DNA of 64,000 nt from Thermohalobaculum xanthum (GTDB lineage: Bacteria > Pseudomonadota > Alphaproteobacteria > Rhodobacterales > Rhodobacteraceae): contig NZ_JAEHHL010000004.1 in assembly GCF_016623495.1 (NCBI RefSeq), forward strand, positions 124,001 through 188,000. The letters run 5' to 3'. Shown piece by piece: positions 24,279 to 32,084 of this stretch. The position numbers and the translations under genes are program-made. Each line of letters begins with the position of its first letter. Position 1 is the first letter of the stretch. Below the pieces are notes generated by a model that did not search any database, was not told the DNA's origin, and saw nothing but the letters and a program-made list of their open reading frames with translations.

Positions 24279-25175
24279 ATGACAGTTGCGACGCTCAACC
24301 CCGCCTACCTGACGACGCGCGAGCTCGCCGACCTGCTCCGGATCAAGGAGCGCAAGGTCTACGACCTCGCGGCGAATGGCGACGTCCCTTGCGTCCGCGT
24401 GGTCGGTAAGCTCCTGTTCCCGCGATCCGAGGTCGAGGCCTGGATCGCCGCCTCGCGCTCGGGGCCGGGTGCCGCGGCAGCCGCGCCGCCGCCGATCATC
24501 GTCGGCAGCCACGACCCGCTTCTCGACTGGGCGCTGCGCGAGTCGGGCAGCGGGCTCGCCGCCTTCCTCGATGGCAGTCTCGACGGGCTCGAGCGCTTCG
24601 CCAGGCGCGAGGCGATGGCCTGTGGCCTGCACCTGCACGAGGCCGACGGGGCGTGGAACGTCAATACTCTGGCCGCCCGGATGCCGGGCGAGCCGGTCGT
24701 CCTTGTCGAGTTCGCCCGGCGGCGGCGCGGGCTGATCGTGGCGCCGGGGAACCCGCTCGGGATCGGCGGGATCGAGGATCTCGCCGGCCGCCGGGTCGCC
24801 CGCCGGCAGGCCGAGGCCGCGAGCCAGCGCCTCTTCGAGGAACGCGCAAGCGCGGCCGGGCTTGACCTCGAGGCCCTTGCCGGGCCGCTCACGCCGGCGC
24901 GAACCGAGGCCGATCTCGCGCAGGTCGTGCGCGAAGGCAAGGCCGACGCGGCATTCGGCATCGCGGCGGCGGCGCGGCAGCTCGGCCTCGATTTCGTGCC
25001 GATGATCGACGAGCGCTTCGATCTCGCGGTCTGGCGGCGCAGCTGGTTCGAGCCCTCCTTCCAGCGCTTCCTGCGCTTCCTGTCGACCGACGAGTTCCGC
25101 AACCGTGCGGCCGAAAGCGGTGGCTATGCGATCGCGGCGCTCGGTGCCGTGCACTACAACGCCGCTGTGGGCTGA
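24279..25175 (+). CDS. Excisionase-type HTH protein fused to a solute-binding-like domain, probable molybdate/tungstate regulator
   Basis: A 298-residue cytoplasmic regulator with two parts. Residues about 7-60 form an excisionase/MerR-type helix-turn-helix (YLTTRELADLLRIKERKVYD, then VPCVRVVGKLLFPRSEVEAW). Residues about 72-298 resemble a periplasmic molybdate/tungstate-binding fold without a signal peptide, including PIIVGSHDPLLDWALRESG and a C-terminal FLRFLSTDEFRNRAAESGGY. It faces tupBCA convergently, so it most likely senses tungstate or molybdate internally and regulates that transporter or molybdoenzymes. The ATG at 24279 follows GGAGGG by 14 bases, rather far. No TOBE or ModE-type domain is visible, so this is a different sensor architecture. 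Confidence 0.75.
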   Translation: MTVATLNPAYLTTRELADLLRIKERKVYDLAANGDVPCVRVVGKLLFPRSEVEAWIAASRSGPGAAAAAPPPIIVGSHDPLLDWALRESGSGLAAFLDGSLDGLERFARREAMACGLHLHEADGAWNVNTLAARMPGEPVVLVEFARRRRGLIVAPGNPLGIGGIEDLAGRRVARRQAEAASQRLFEERASAAGLDLEALAGPLTPARTEADLAQVVREGKADAAFGIAAAARQLGLDFVPMIDERFDLAVWRRSWFEPSFQRFLRFLSTDEFRNRAAESGGYAIAALGAVHYNAAVG

Positions 25176-25262
25176 GCGCTAGCGCGGCGCCCGGTCGCGC
25201 CCGTCACGTCGCGCGCCCAGAATCCACCGATTATCTGGATAATCATTTATTATCAAAAAGAT

Positions 25263-25292
25263 GGCCGCGCTTTCACGCGTGAAAGCGCGGCC
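25263..25292. terminator. 30-base perfect palindrome, bidirectional terminator
   Basis: A perfect inverted repeat without a loop, half-site GGCCGCGCTTTCACG, lies between the convergent regulator gene and tupA. On the minus strand it is followed by ATCTTTTTGATAA, a good rho-independent T-run for the tup operon. On the plus strand the following CATTTCAC is weak. The core TTTCACnCGTGAAA recurs at the right end of the window (63963-63988). Confidence 0.75.
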
Positions 25293-25324
25293 CATTTCAC
25301 GTCCGGCGCCGACCCGGCCCCGGC

Positions 25325-26173
25325 TCAGCTCTGCCCGGCGGGCTTCGGCGCGGCGTTCGGGAAGAAGAGCTGCTGGCCCTCGATCTTGAATTCGGCGATG
25401 GCCTTCTGACCCTCGGGTCCGGTCAGCCAGTCGATGAAGGCCTGCCCGTCCGCCGCCTTCACCGCCGCGTGCTTCTCGGGGTTCACCAGGATGACGCCGT
25501 ACTGGTTGAACAACCTGGGGTCGCCCTCGACGACGACGCCGAAATCGCCCTTGTTGCCGAAGCTGATCCAGGTGGCGCGATCGGTCAGCACATAGGCCCC
25601 CATGCCGACGCCGGCATTGAGGGTGGCGCCCATGCCCGACCCGGTCTCGCGGTACCACCCGCCCGAGGCCGCCGCGACATCGACGCCCGCATCCTTCCAA
25701 AGGCGCAGCTCGGCCTTGTGGGTGCCCGAGTCGTCGCCGCGCGAGGCGAAGGGCGCACCTGCCTCCGCGATCCGGGCCATGGCGCCGACGACGTCGCTGC
25801 TGCCGGCGACGCCCGCGGGGTCGGCGGCGGGGCCGACCACGACGAAGTCGTTATACATCACGTCGAAGCGCTCGACGCCCCAGCCCTCGGCCACGAATTT
25901 CTCCTCGGCCGGCTTGGCATGGACCAGCAGCACGTCGCCATCGCCATTGGTGGCGTTCTTGATGGCCTGGCCGGTGCCGACGGCGACCACGCGCACCTCG
26001 ATTCCCGTCTTCTCGGTAAAGGCCGGCAGGATCGCGTCGAGCAGGCCGGAATTCGCGGTCGAGGTCGTCGACTGCACGATGATGAACCGGTCGTCGGCCT
26101 CGGCCTGCGGGGCGGCAAGCCAGAGCCCGGCCGCGAGGGCAAGGGCGGCCCCGATGAAGCTGCGTCTGCGCAT
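25325..26173 (-). CDS. tupA: Tungstate ABC transporter periplasmic binding protein
   Basis: A 282-residue binding protein exported by the signal peptide of residues 1-26 (MRRRSFIGAALALAAGLWLA, twin-arginine-like in the first residues but RRRSF rather than a full motif). The mature start FIIVQSTTSTANSGLLDAIL matches the TTTS-type anion-binding loop of TupA/WtpA-class tungstate proteins, and KNATNGDGDVLLVHAKPAE and ASRGDDSGTHKAELRLW are further family segments. GGAGAG precedes the ATG at 26173 by 4 bases. It is the last gene of tupB-tupC-tupA and ends at a strong terminator. Specificity for tungstate over molybdate is inferred from the family. Confidence 0.88.
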   Translation of the reverse strand: MRRRSFIGAALALAAGLWLAAPQAEADDRFIIVQSTTSTANSGLLDAILPAFTEKTGIEVRVVAVGTGQAIKNATNGDGDVLLVHAKPAEEKFVAEGWGVERFDVMYNDFVVVGPAADPAGVAGSSDVVGAMARIAEAGAPFASRGDDSGTHKAELRLWKDAGVDVAAASGGWYRETGSGMGATLNAGVGMGAYVLTDRATWISFGNKGDFGVVVEGDPRLFNQYGVILVNPEKHAAVKAADGQAFIDWLTGPEGQKAIAEFKIEGQQLFFPNAAPKPAGQS

Positions 26174-26204
26174 GTTCTCTCCGATCGCTGCGATTGAATC
26201 CGGG

Positions 26205-26963
26205 TCAGAGCACCAGCTCGCCGGCAATGAAGGCCCGCGCCTCGCGCGAGCCAGGGTCCTGGAAGAAGGCGGTGGCGTCCGAATGCTCGACCACGCGGCC
26301 GCGATGGAGGAACACCACCTCGTCGCCAAGCCGCCGGGCCTGGCCGATGTCATGCGTGACCATGATGATCTTGGTCCCGTTGCGCGCGGCCTCGGACACC
26401 AGCCGCTCGATCGCGGCGGTCGCGGCGGGGTCGAGGCTGGCCGTCGGCTCGTCGAGGAACAGCACCGCCGGCTCGACCGCGAGCGCGCGCACCAGCGCGA
26501 GGCGCTGCTGCTCGCCGCCCGAGAGGGTGCGCGCAGGCTGGCGCGCCATCCCGGCAAGCCCGCCGTGTTCGAGCGCCTGGGCGACGCGCGCGGCGCGCTC
26601 GGCACGCGGCTCCCCATGGGCTTTAAGCGCGTAGTCGATATTCGCCGCGACCGACCGGCGCAGCAGCACCGGCCGCTGGAACACCATCGCCTGCAGCTTG
26701 CGGGTCGCCGCGTCGGCCGGCCGGCCGGCCCAGGCGAGCCGCCCGGCATCGGGCGCGATCAGCCCGTGCAGGAGGCGCAGCAGCAGGCTTTTCCCGGCCC
26801 CGTTGGGGCCAAGCACGATCGTCGTGCCGCCCGCCGCGATCCTCAGCCGCTCGATGTCGATCAGCCGGCGCCCGCCGGCCTGGAACACCAGCCCCTCGGC
26901 CAGCAGCGGCAGGATGCCGGGCAATGCCGGTGCGCCGCCCGCATATATCTGCCCGTCACGCAT
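26205..26963 (-). CDS. tupC: Tungstate ABC transporter ATP-binding protein
   Basis: A 252-residue cytoplasmic ATPase. Walker A is GPNGAGKS, the ABC signature is LSGGEQQRLAL, Walker B is AVLFLDEPTASLD, and the switch histidine lies in MVTHDIGQA. The ATG at 26963 overlaps the stop of the permease gene by 8 bases, with AGGTGG close upstream; an earlier in-frame codon at 26981 lies deeper in tupB. It is cotranscribed between permease and binding protein, the complete set needed for TupABC-type oxyanion uptake feeding molybdopterin or tungstopterin enzymes. Confidence 0.88.
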   Translation of the reverse strand: MRDGQIYAGGAPALPGILPLLAEGLVFQAGGRRLIDIERLRIAAGGTTIVLGPNGAGKSLLLRLLHGLIAPDAGRLAWAGRPADAATRKLQAMVFQRPVLLRRSVAANIDYALKAHGEPRAERAARVAQALEHGGLAGMARQPARTLSGGEQQRLALVRALAVEPAVLFLDEPTASLDPAATAAIERLVSEAARNGTKIIMVTHDIGQARRLGDEVVFLHRGRVVEHSDATAFFQDPGSREARAFIAGELVL

Positions 26964-27702
26964 GGACCACCTGTCGCGCACCGCCGCGCAGCATTCCGAC
27001 GGCCGCGTTCACGCAGATCGCGATCGTCACGAGGATGATGCCGAGCGCCAGGGCAAGGGCGAGATTGCCCTTCGATGTCTCGAGCGCGATCGTCGTGGTC
27101 ATCACCCGGGTGACATGGTTGATGTTGCCGCCGACGATGATCACCGCTCCCACCTCGGCGATCGCGCGCCCGAAGCCGGCGAGCAGGGCGGTCATCAGGC
27201 TGAAGCGCCCGTCCCACAGCAGGGTCGGCACCGATGCCGCGCGGGACACCCCGAGCGAGCGCAGTTGCTCGGCATACTCGCCATTGAGGTCCTCGACGAC
27301 CTGGCGGCTCAGCGCCGCGATGATCGGCGTGACCAGCACGACCTGCGCGATGATCATCGCGGTGGGCGTGTAGAGCAGCTGAAGCACGCCCAGTGGCCCG
27401 GCATTCGACAGCAGGAGGTAGACGCAAAGGCCGACGACGACGGGAGGCAGGCCCATCAGCGCGTTCACCAGAACGATCGCCGCCTCGCGCCCCGCGAACC
27501 GTCCGACCGCAAGCGCCGCGCCAAGCGGCATCCCGATCAGGGCCGCGATGAAGACGGCGGTCAGGCTCACCCTGAGCGAGAGCAGGACAATCGTCAGGAG
27601 CTCGGCATCCCCGGAGAGGATCAGCCGAAAGGCAAGGCTGAATGGATCTGCGAAATTCTGCATTTTATCCCAATTTCTGGCCGCAGCCGGAAACAGAGAC
27701 AA
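26956..27702 (-). CDS. tupB: Tungstate ABC transporter permease
   Basis: A 248-residue inner-membrane permease with about five hydrophobic segments. The ATPase docking loop is EQLRSLGVSRAASVPTLLWD, where TupB-class permeases have a similar sequence, and GFGRAIAEVGAVIIVGGNI is highly characteristic of tungstate/molybdate permeases of this type. It is the first gene of the tup operon. The 116 bases upstream, shared with the end of the oligopeptide transporter operon, contain an AT-rich stretch that probably holds the tup promoter. Confidence 0.87.
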   Translation of the reverse strand: MSLFPAAARNWDKMQNFADPFSLAFRLILSGDAELLTIVLLSLRVSLTAVFIAALIGMPLGAALAVGRFAGREAAIVLVNALMGLPPVVVGLCVYLLLSNAGPLGVLQLLYTPTAMIIAQVVLVTPIIAALSRQVVEDLNGEYAEQLRSLGVSRAASVPTLLWDGRFSLMTALLAGFGRAIAEVGAVIIVGGNINHVTRVMTTTIALETSKGNLALALALGIILVTIAICVNAAVGMLRGGARQVVHA

Positions 27703-27747
27703 AAATGGACCAGTTGAACCGCCGTGTCCAGTGCGGATCTCGGCACG

Positions 27748-27786
27748 GCCCCGTCATCCCGGCGCGGGGGCGCCGGGTTACGGGGC
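27748..27786. terminator. Two-tier hairpin downstream of the oligopeptide transporter operon
   Basis: Outer arms GCCCCGT (27748-27754) and ACGGGGC (27780-27786) and inner arms CCCGGCGC (27758-27765) and GCGCCGGG (27770-27777) stack with small bulges. It lies about 33 bases after the ATPase stop on the minus strand and upstream of tupB. There is no T-run on the minus-strand side. Confidence 0.55.
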
Positions 27787-27818
27787 AGGACCCGGATCGT
27801 TCGGGGTCTGGCGAGGCC

Positions 27819-29480
27819 CTAGTGTCCTGCGGGTGTCATCCGGCCACCGGCACGGCCGGCCGCGCGCTCGGCCAGCAGGTCGGTGAGCCAGTCGGGATCC
27901 ATCTCGGGCACCGATGAGAGGAGCAGCTCGGTATAGGGGTGATGGGGCGGAGTGAACATCTCGCCCTTCGCGCCCTTCTCGACCACCTTGCCGTCCTTCA
28001 TCACCACGACCTCGTCGGCGATCGCCCGCACCGTGGCCAGGTCGTGGGTGATGAACATATAGGCGAGGTCGAACTCGGCCTGCAGCCGGTCGAGCAGCTT
28101 GAGGATGCCCTCGGCCACCAGCTGGTCGAGCGCCGAGGTGACCTCGTCGCAGATGATGAAGCGCGGCTCGGCCGCCAGCGCCCGGGCGATGCCGATGCGC
28201 TGCTTCTGGCCACCCGAGAGCTCGGACGGGAGCCGGTCGATGAAATTGTCGGGCTCGAGCTCGATCAGCCGCAACAACTCGCGGATGCGCTCGGTCAGCG
28301 CCTTTCCGCGCAGCCCCAGATAGAACTCGACCGGCCGGCCGATGATCTCGCGGATGCGGTGCTTGGGATTCAGCGCGGTGTCGGCCATCTGGTAGATCAT
28401 CTGGGCCTGGCGCAGCTGATCCTTGTTGCGCTGGCGGTAGTCGGCGGGCAGGGCCTGGCCTTCGAACAGCACCTCGCCGGCAAGCGGCGGCAGGAGACCG
28501 GTGATCACCCGCGCGGTCGTCGACTTGCCCGAGCCGGATTCGCCCACGACGGCCACCGTCCGCCGTCGATGGATGTCGAAGGTCACCTCGTGCAGAACCG
28601 GGACCTTGCCATAGGCCGCCGTGACGCCGCGCACCGAGACGACCGGTGTCTCCGTCACGGGCGGAAGCGGCTGCTCGGGCCGCGCGTGACTGCGCACGGC
28701 CCAGAGAGACTTCGTGTATGCCTCCTGCGGTGCGCTGAGCATCCTGCCGGTCTCGGCTTCCTCGACCTCCTCGCCCTTCAGCAGCACCTTGATGCGGTCC
28801 GCCATCTGGGCGACGACCGCGAGATCGTGGGTGATGTAAATCGCCGCCGTGTCGAACTGGTCGACGATGTCGCGGATCGCCGCGAGCACCTCGATCTGCG
28901 TGGTCACGTCGAGCGCGGTGGTGGGCTCGTCGAAGATGATCAGGTCCGGTCGGCATGCCATCGCCATCGCCGTCATGGCTCGCTGCAGCTGTCCGCCCGA
29001 GACCTGGTGCGGATAGCGGAACCCGATCCCGTCGGGGTCGGGCAGGCGCATCTTGCGATAGAGTTCGACGGCGTCGTGCTCGGCCTCGCTGCGGCCCATG
29101 ACGCCGTGCTGCACCGGGCCCTCGCAGTACTGGTCGATCAGCCGGTGGGCGGGGTTGAACGATGCTGCCGCGGACTGGGCGACATAGGCGATCCGCTTGC
29201 CGCGCAGGTCGCGCCGCGTCGCTTCCGAGGCGTCCAGCAGATCGATGCCGTCGAAGGCGATCGACCCGCCGCTGATGCGGCAGCCGTCGCGCGTGAAGCC
29301 CATCGCCGCGAGACCGAGCGTCGACTTGCCGGCGCCCGACTCGCCGATCAGCCCCAGCACCTCGCCGCGGTGGAGGGTGAGATCGACGCCCTTGACGATC
29401 TCGGACCAGGTCTCGTCCGAGCGGCCCTCGATGCGGACCCCGCGCATTTCGAGCAGGACGGATTTCTCGTTCTGGGTCAT
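27819..29480 (-). CDS. Oligopeptide-type ABC transporter ATPase, two ATP-binding domains fused
   Basis: A 553-residue protein made of two oligopeptide-type ATPase halves. The first has GESGAGKST, VSGGQLQRAMTAMA and LIIFDEPTTALD; the second has GESGSGKSTTARV, LSGGQKQRIGIARAL and FIICDEVTSALD. In most dipeptide or oligopeptide systems these halves are separate DppD and DppF proteins; fused forms are known (for example YejF, GsiA). GGAG lies 7 bases before the ATG. It is 4 bases downstream of the permease gene on the same strand. The Walker B of the second half has DEVTSALD rather than DEPTSALD, as is usual for DppF-type halves. The cargo, a peptide or nickel-like ligand, is unknown. Confidence 0.9.
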   Translation of the reverse strand: MTQNEKSVLLEMRGVRIEGRSDETWSEIVKGVDLTLHRGEVLGLIGESGAGKSTLGLAAMGFTRDGCRISGGSIAFDGIDLLDASEATRRDLRGKRIAYVAQSAAASFNPAHRLIDQYCEGPVQHGVMGRSEAEHDAVELYRKMRLPDPDGIGFRYPHQVSGGQLQRAMTAMAMACRPDLIIFDEPTTALDVTTQIEVLAAIRDIVDQFDTAAIYITHDLAVVAQMADRIKVLLKGEEVEEAETGRMLSAPQEAYTKSLWAVRSHARPEQPLPPVTETPVVSVRGVTAAYGKVPVLHEVTFDIHRRRTVAVVGESGSGKSTTARVITGLLPPLAGEVLFEGQALPADYRQRNKDQLRQAQMIYQMADTALNPKHRIREIIGRPVEFYLGLRGKALTERIRELLRLIELEPDNFIDRLPSELSGGQKQRIGIARALAAEPRFIICDEVTSALDQLVAEGILKLLDRLQAEFDLAYMFITHDLATVRAIADEVVVMKDGKVVEKGAKGEMFTPPHHPYTELLLSSVPEMDPDWLTDLLAERAAGRAGGRMTPAGH

Positions 29481-29484
29481 CGGG

Positions 29485-30417
29485 TCACTCCTTCAGGCCG
29501 CTGGCGCGATGAAGCATCCAGTCGACCACGAAATTCACGGCGACGGTCAGAAGCGCGATCGCGCCTGCCGGCAGCAGCGGCGTGATGTCGCCAAAGGTGA
29601 TGAGGGTCGCGTTGTCGCGCACCATCGAGCCCCAGTCCGCGGTCGGCGGCTGGATGCCGAGGCCCAGGAACGACAGAGCCGAGATCGACAGGAACACGAA
29701 GCAGAAGCGCAGGCCGAACTCGGCCACCAGGGGCGCCATCGCGTTCGGCAGGATCTCGCGCGTGATCAGGCGCCAGAGCCCTTCGCCCCTGAGCTTGGCC
29801 GCCTCGATGTAGTCCATGACGACGATGCCCTGCGCCACGGCGCGCGCGAGCCGGAACACGCGGGTCGAGTCGATCACGGCGATGACCAGGATCAGGGTCG
29901 TGATCGAGGTTCCGAAGATCGTCAGCAACAGCAGCGAGAAGATCAGCGCCGGAATCGCCATCAGGACGTCCACCGCGCGGCTGAGAACCTGGTCGAGCCA
30001 GCCGCCGACCGTCGCTGCCAGCAGGCCGAGGACCGACCCGATCAGGAAGGCCAGAGCGGTCGTGGCGATCGCGATGCCCACGGTGTTGCGGGCGCCGTAG
30101 ATCAGGCGCGAGAACATGTCGCGTCCAAGGTTGTCGGTGCCGAGGATGAACTGGCCATCCAGCCCTTCGCGCGGCAGATACTCGGCCCCGACCACGGCGC
30201 GTTCAGGGAAGGGCGCGATCACGTCCGCAAACACCGCGGCAAAGATGTAGAGCAGGATGATCAGCAGCCCGAAGCTGGCGGTCAGCGGCGCGGTGCGCAT
30301 GGCCTTGGCCATGGTCTGCGGCAGGGCCGCGACCGCCACCGCCCGGAAGCACCAGGCGAGGCCCGCCGAGACGGCGATAACCGCCGCAATCCATGCGATC
30401 GCTGTCAGAAAACCCAT
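29485..30417 (-). CDS. Oligopeptide-type ABC transporter permease, DppC-like
   Basis: A 310-residue inner-membrane permease with about seven hydrophobic segments. Segments ILGTDNLGRDMFSRLIYGAR and the docking loop YIEAAKLRGEGLWRLITREI are hallmarks of DppC/OppC. The ATG at 30417 has GGAG 6 bases upstream; the frame extends 63 bases further up but overlaps the DppB coding end. It pairs with the next permease to form the membrane channel. The long N-terminal region with an extra hydrophobic helix before the usual start of the fold is common in one branch of these permeases. Confidence 0.9.
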   Translation of the reverse strand: MGFLTAIAWIAAVIAVSAGLAWCFRAVAVAALPQTMAKAMRTAPLTASFGLLIILLYIFAAVFADVIAPFPERAVVGAEYLPREGLDGQFILGTDNLGRDMFSRLIYGARNTVGIAIATTALAFLIGSVLGLLAATVGGWLDQVLSRAVDVLMAIPALIFSLLLLTIFGTSITTLILVIAVIDSTRVFRLARAVAQGIVVMDYIEAAKLRGEGLWRLITREILPNAMAPLVAEFGLRFCFVFLSISALSFLGLGIQPPTADWGSMVRDNATLITFGDITPLLPAGAIALLTVAVNFVVDWMLHRASGLKE

Positions 30418-30427
30418 GGCGATCTCC

Positions 30428-31381
30428 TCAGCGGCGGTGGACGAGACGCGGGTTCGACAGGGTCGAGAGCACGTCTGCAATCAGGTTGAGGGTGACGAAG
30501 GCCGCCGCGAAGATCAGCGCCGAGGCCTGGACCACAGTGATGTCGCGCTTGGCAACGCTGTCGACCATCAGCTGGCCCAGCCCGGGATAGACGAACACGA
30601 CCTCGACCACCACGACGCCGGTGATCAGATAGGCGAGGTTCAGCGCGATGACATTGATGATCGGTGCGAGAGCGTTGGGCAGCGCGTGGCGCAGGATGAT
30701 GCGGCCGGGACTGAGCCCCTTGAGCCGGGCCATCTCGATATAGGGACTTGCCAGAAGGTTGATGATCGCCGCGCGCGTCATGCGCATCATGTGGGCGGTG
30801 ACAACCAGGGTCAGCGTGATCGCCGGCAGGAAGGTGCGGTAGAGGCGTTCGCCCAGCGAGGTGTCGGGCGAGACATTGGCGATCGAGGGAAAGATCCCGG
30901 CCTGGGCGATGTAGAAGATCAGGATGTAGGCGACGAAGAACTCGGGAAACGAGATCGAGCTGAGCGTCGCCACGTTCACGGCCCGGTCGTAGATCGAGTT
31001 GCGCCAGAGCGCGGCGAGAATGCCCAGGACGAGCGAGAGGGGCACCGAGATCGCCGCCGCGTATAGCGCGAGGAACAGCGTGTTCGAGAAGCGCACCGCG
31101 ATCAGGTCGGCGATCGGGCGGCGGTTCGCGAGGCTGTTGCCGAAGTCGCCCTGCAGCACCCCGCCAAGCCAGGAGAGGTATCGTTCATGCGCGGGAAGGT
31201 CGAGGCCCAGCTCGCGGCGGAACGCGGCCAGCGTCTCGGGTGTCGCCGCCTGGCCAAGAACCGACTGGGCGAGGTCGCCGGGAAGAAGTTCGACCGCACC
31301 GAAGATGATCAGCGAGATCACGAACAGCGTCAGAAGCCCGAGTGCCAGCCTCTGTGCCACCATCTTCCAAACATGCGACAT
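30428..31381 (-). CDS. Oligopeptide-type ABC transporter permease, DppB-like
   Basis: A 317-residue inner-membrane permease, normal for DppB/OppB. It opens with one membrane helix (ALGLLTLFVISLIIFGAVEL) and has the docking segment YIEMARLKGLSPGRIILRHA followed by NALAPIINVIALNLAYLITG. The ATG at 31381 has GGAAGG 6 bases upstream. It heads the three-gene transporter unit. No substrate-binding protein gene adjoins it: the next gene upstream encodes a carboxymuconolactone decarboxylase, so the binding protein must be elsewhere in the genome. Confidence 0.9.
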   Translation of the reverse strand: MSHVWKMVAQRLALGLLTLFVISLIIFGAVELLPGDLAQSVLGQAATPETLAAFRRELGLDLPAHERYLSWLGGVLQGDFGNSLANRRPIADLIAVRFSNTLFLALYAAAISVPLSLVLGILAALWRNSIYDRAVNVATLSSISFPEFFVAYILIFYIAQAGIFPSIANVSPDTSLGERLYRTFLPAITLTLVVTAHMMRMTRAAIINLLASPYIEMARLKGLSPGRIILRHALPNALAPIINVIALNLAYLITGVVVVEVVFVYPGLGQLMVDSVAKRDITVVQASALIFAAAFVTLNLIADVLSTLSNPRLVHRR

Positions 31382-31546
31382 GATGATCCTTCCCTGGGTC
31401 GTTTCCGGCACGACTCTCCTCACCGCGCCGTCGGTGGTGACGCCGGTTCGTTGCCAACGTTCACTCAAGCACGCGGCGATGGGCGAGCATTGTCAATGAT
31501 CTTTGCAATGATCTGCCGGTCGCAACAACGTGCGTTGCCATAAGTT

Positions 31547-31927
31547 TCAGAGTTCGATGCCCATATCGGCATAGGTCGACCTGACGATCTTGAGCGCGTG
31601 ATTGGCTGCGGGCACGCCGGCGTAGATGGCGACGTGGAGCATCGCCTCACGAACTTCGTCGGGCGTGGCCCCCGTGTTGACCGTGGCGCGGACATGCATG
31701 GCGACCTCGTCCCAATGACCCAAGCCCGCGAGCAGCGCGAGCGTGATGAGCGAGCGATCGCGCCGGCTGAGATCCGGGCGCGACCAGACCGTGCCCCATG
31801 CGCCTTCGGTGATCAGGTCCTGGAAGGGGGCGTCGAAGGCCGTTTTCGCAGCCTCGGCGCGGTCGACATGTGCATCGCCGAGCACCGCGCGGCGGGTCTT
31901 CATTCCTGCTTCGTGACGATCAGGCAT
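31547..31927 (-). CDS. pcaC: 4-carboxymuconolactone decarboxylase family protein, PcaC-like
   Basis: A 126-residue protein very like PcaC, which decarboxylates 4-carboxymuconolactone to beta-ketoadipate enol-lactone in protocatechuate degradation. Typical segments are GMKTRRAVLGDAHVDRA, ITEGAWGTVWSRPDLSRRDR, SLITLALLAGLGHWDE and the end IYAGVPAANHALKI. No other pca genes are present within the window, so it may be a detached pathway gene. It lies 165 bases upstream of the oligopeptide transporter genes on the same strand and could share control with them. The family is firm, the pathway role a little less so. Confidence 0.82.
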   Translation of the reverse strand: MPDRHEAGMKTRRAVLGDAHVDRAEAAKTAFDAPFQDLITEGAWGTVWSRPDLSRRDRSLITLALLAGLGHWDEVAMHVRATVNTGATPDEVREAMLHVAIYAGVPAANHALKIVRSTYADMGIEL

Positions 31928-32084
31928 GGGCGTCGCGCGGTTCGGTGGTCTTGCGCATGGTTGTCTCCCCCGTCGTTACCGACTCGGCAGCATAGCGCGT
32001 GCCGGGGGCGTTAGGGGCGAGAATGCGCGCGGGTGTCCCGGTGCGTGAATACGCCGCGAGCGTGCAGCTGATCATCGCCCCGCA

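Noticed and set aside
31491-31514. TTGACA on the minus strand within CAATGATCT repeats as a promoter for the oligopeptide operon
   Set aside because: The position of the expected -10 is GC-rich (CGTGCT), so the -35 match alone is not enough to call a promoter.
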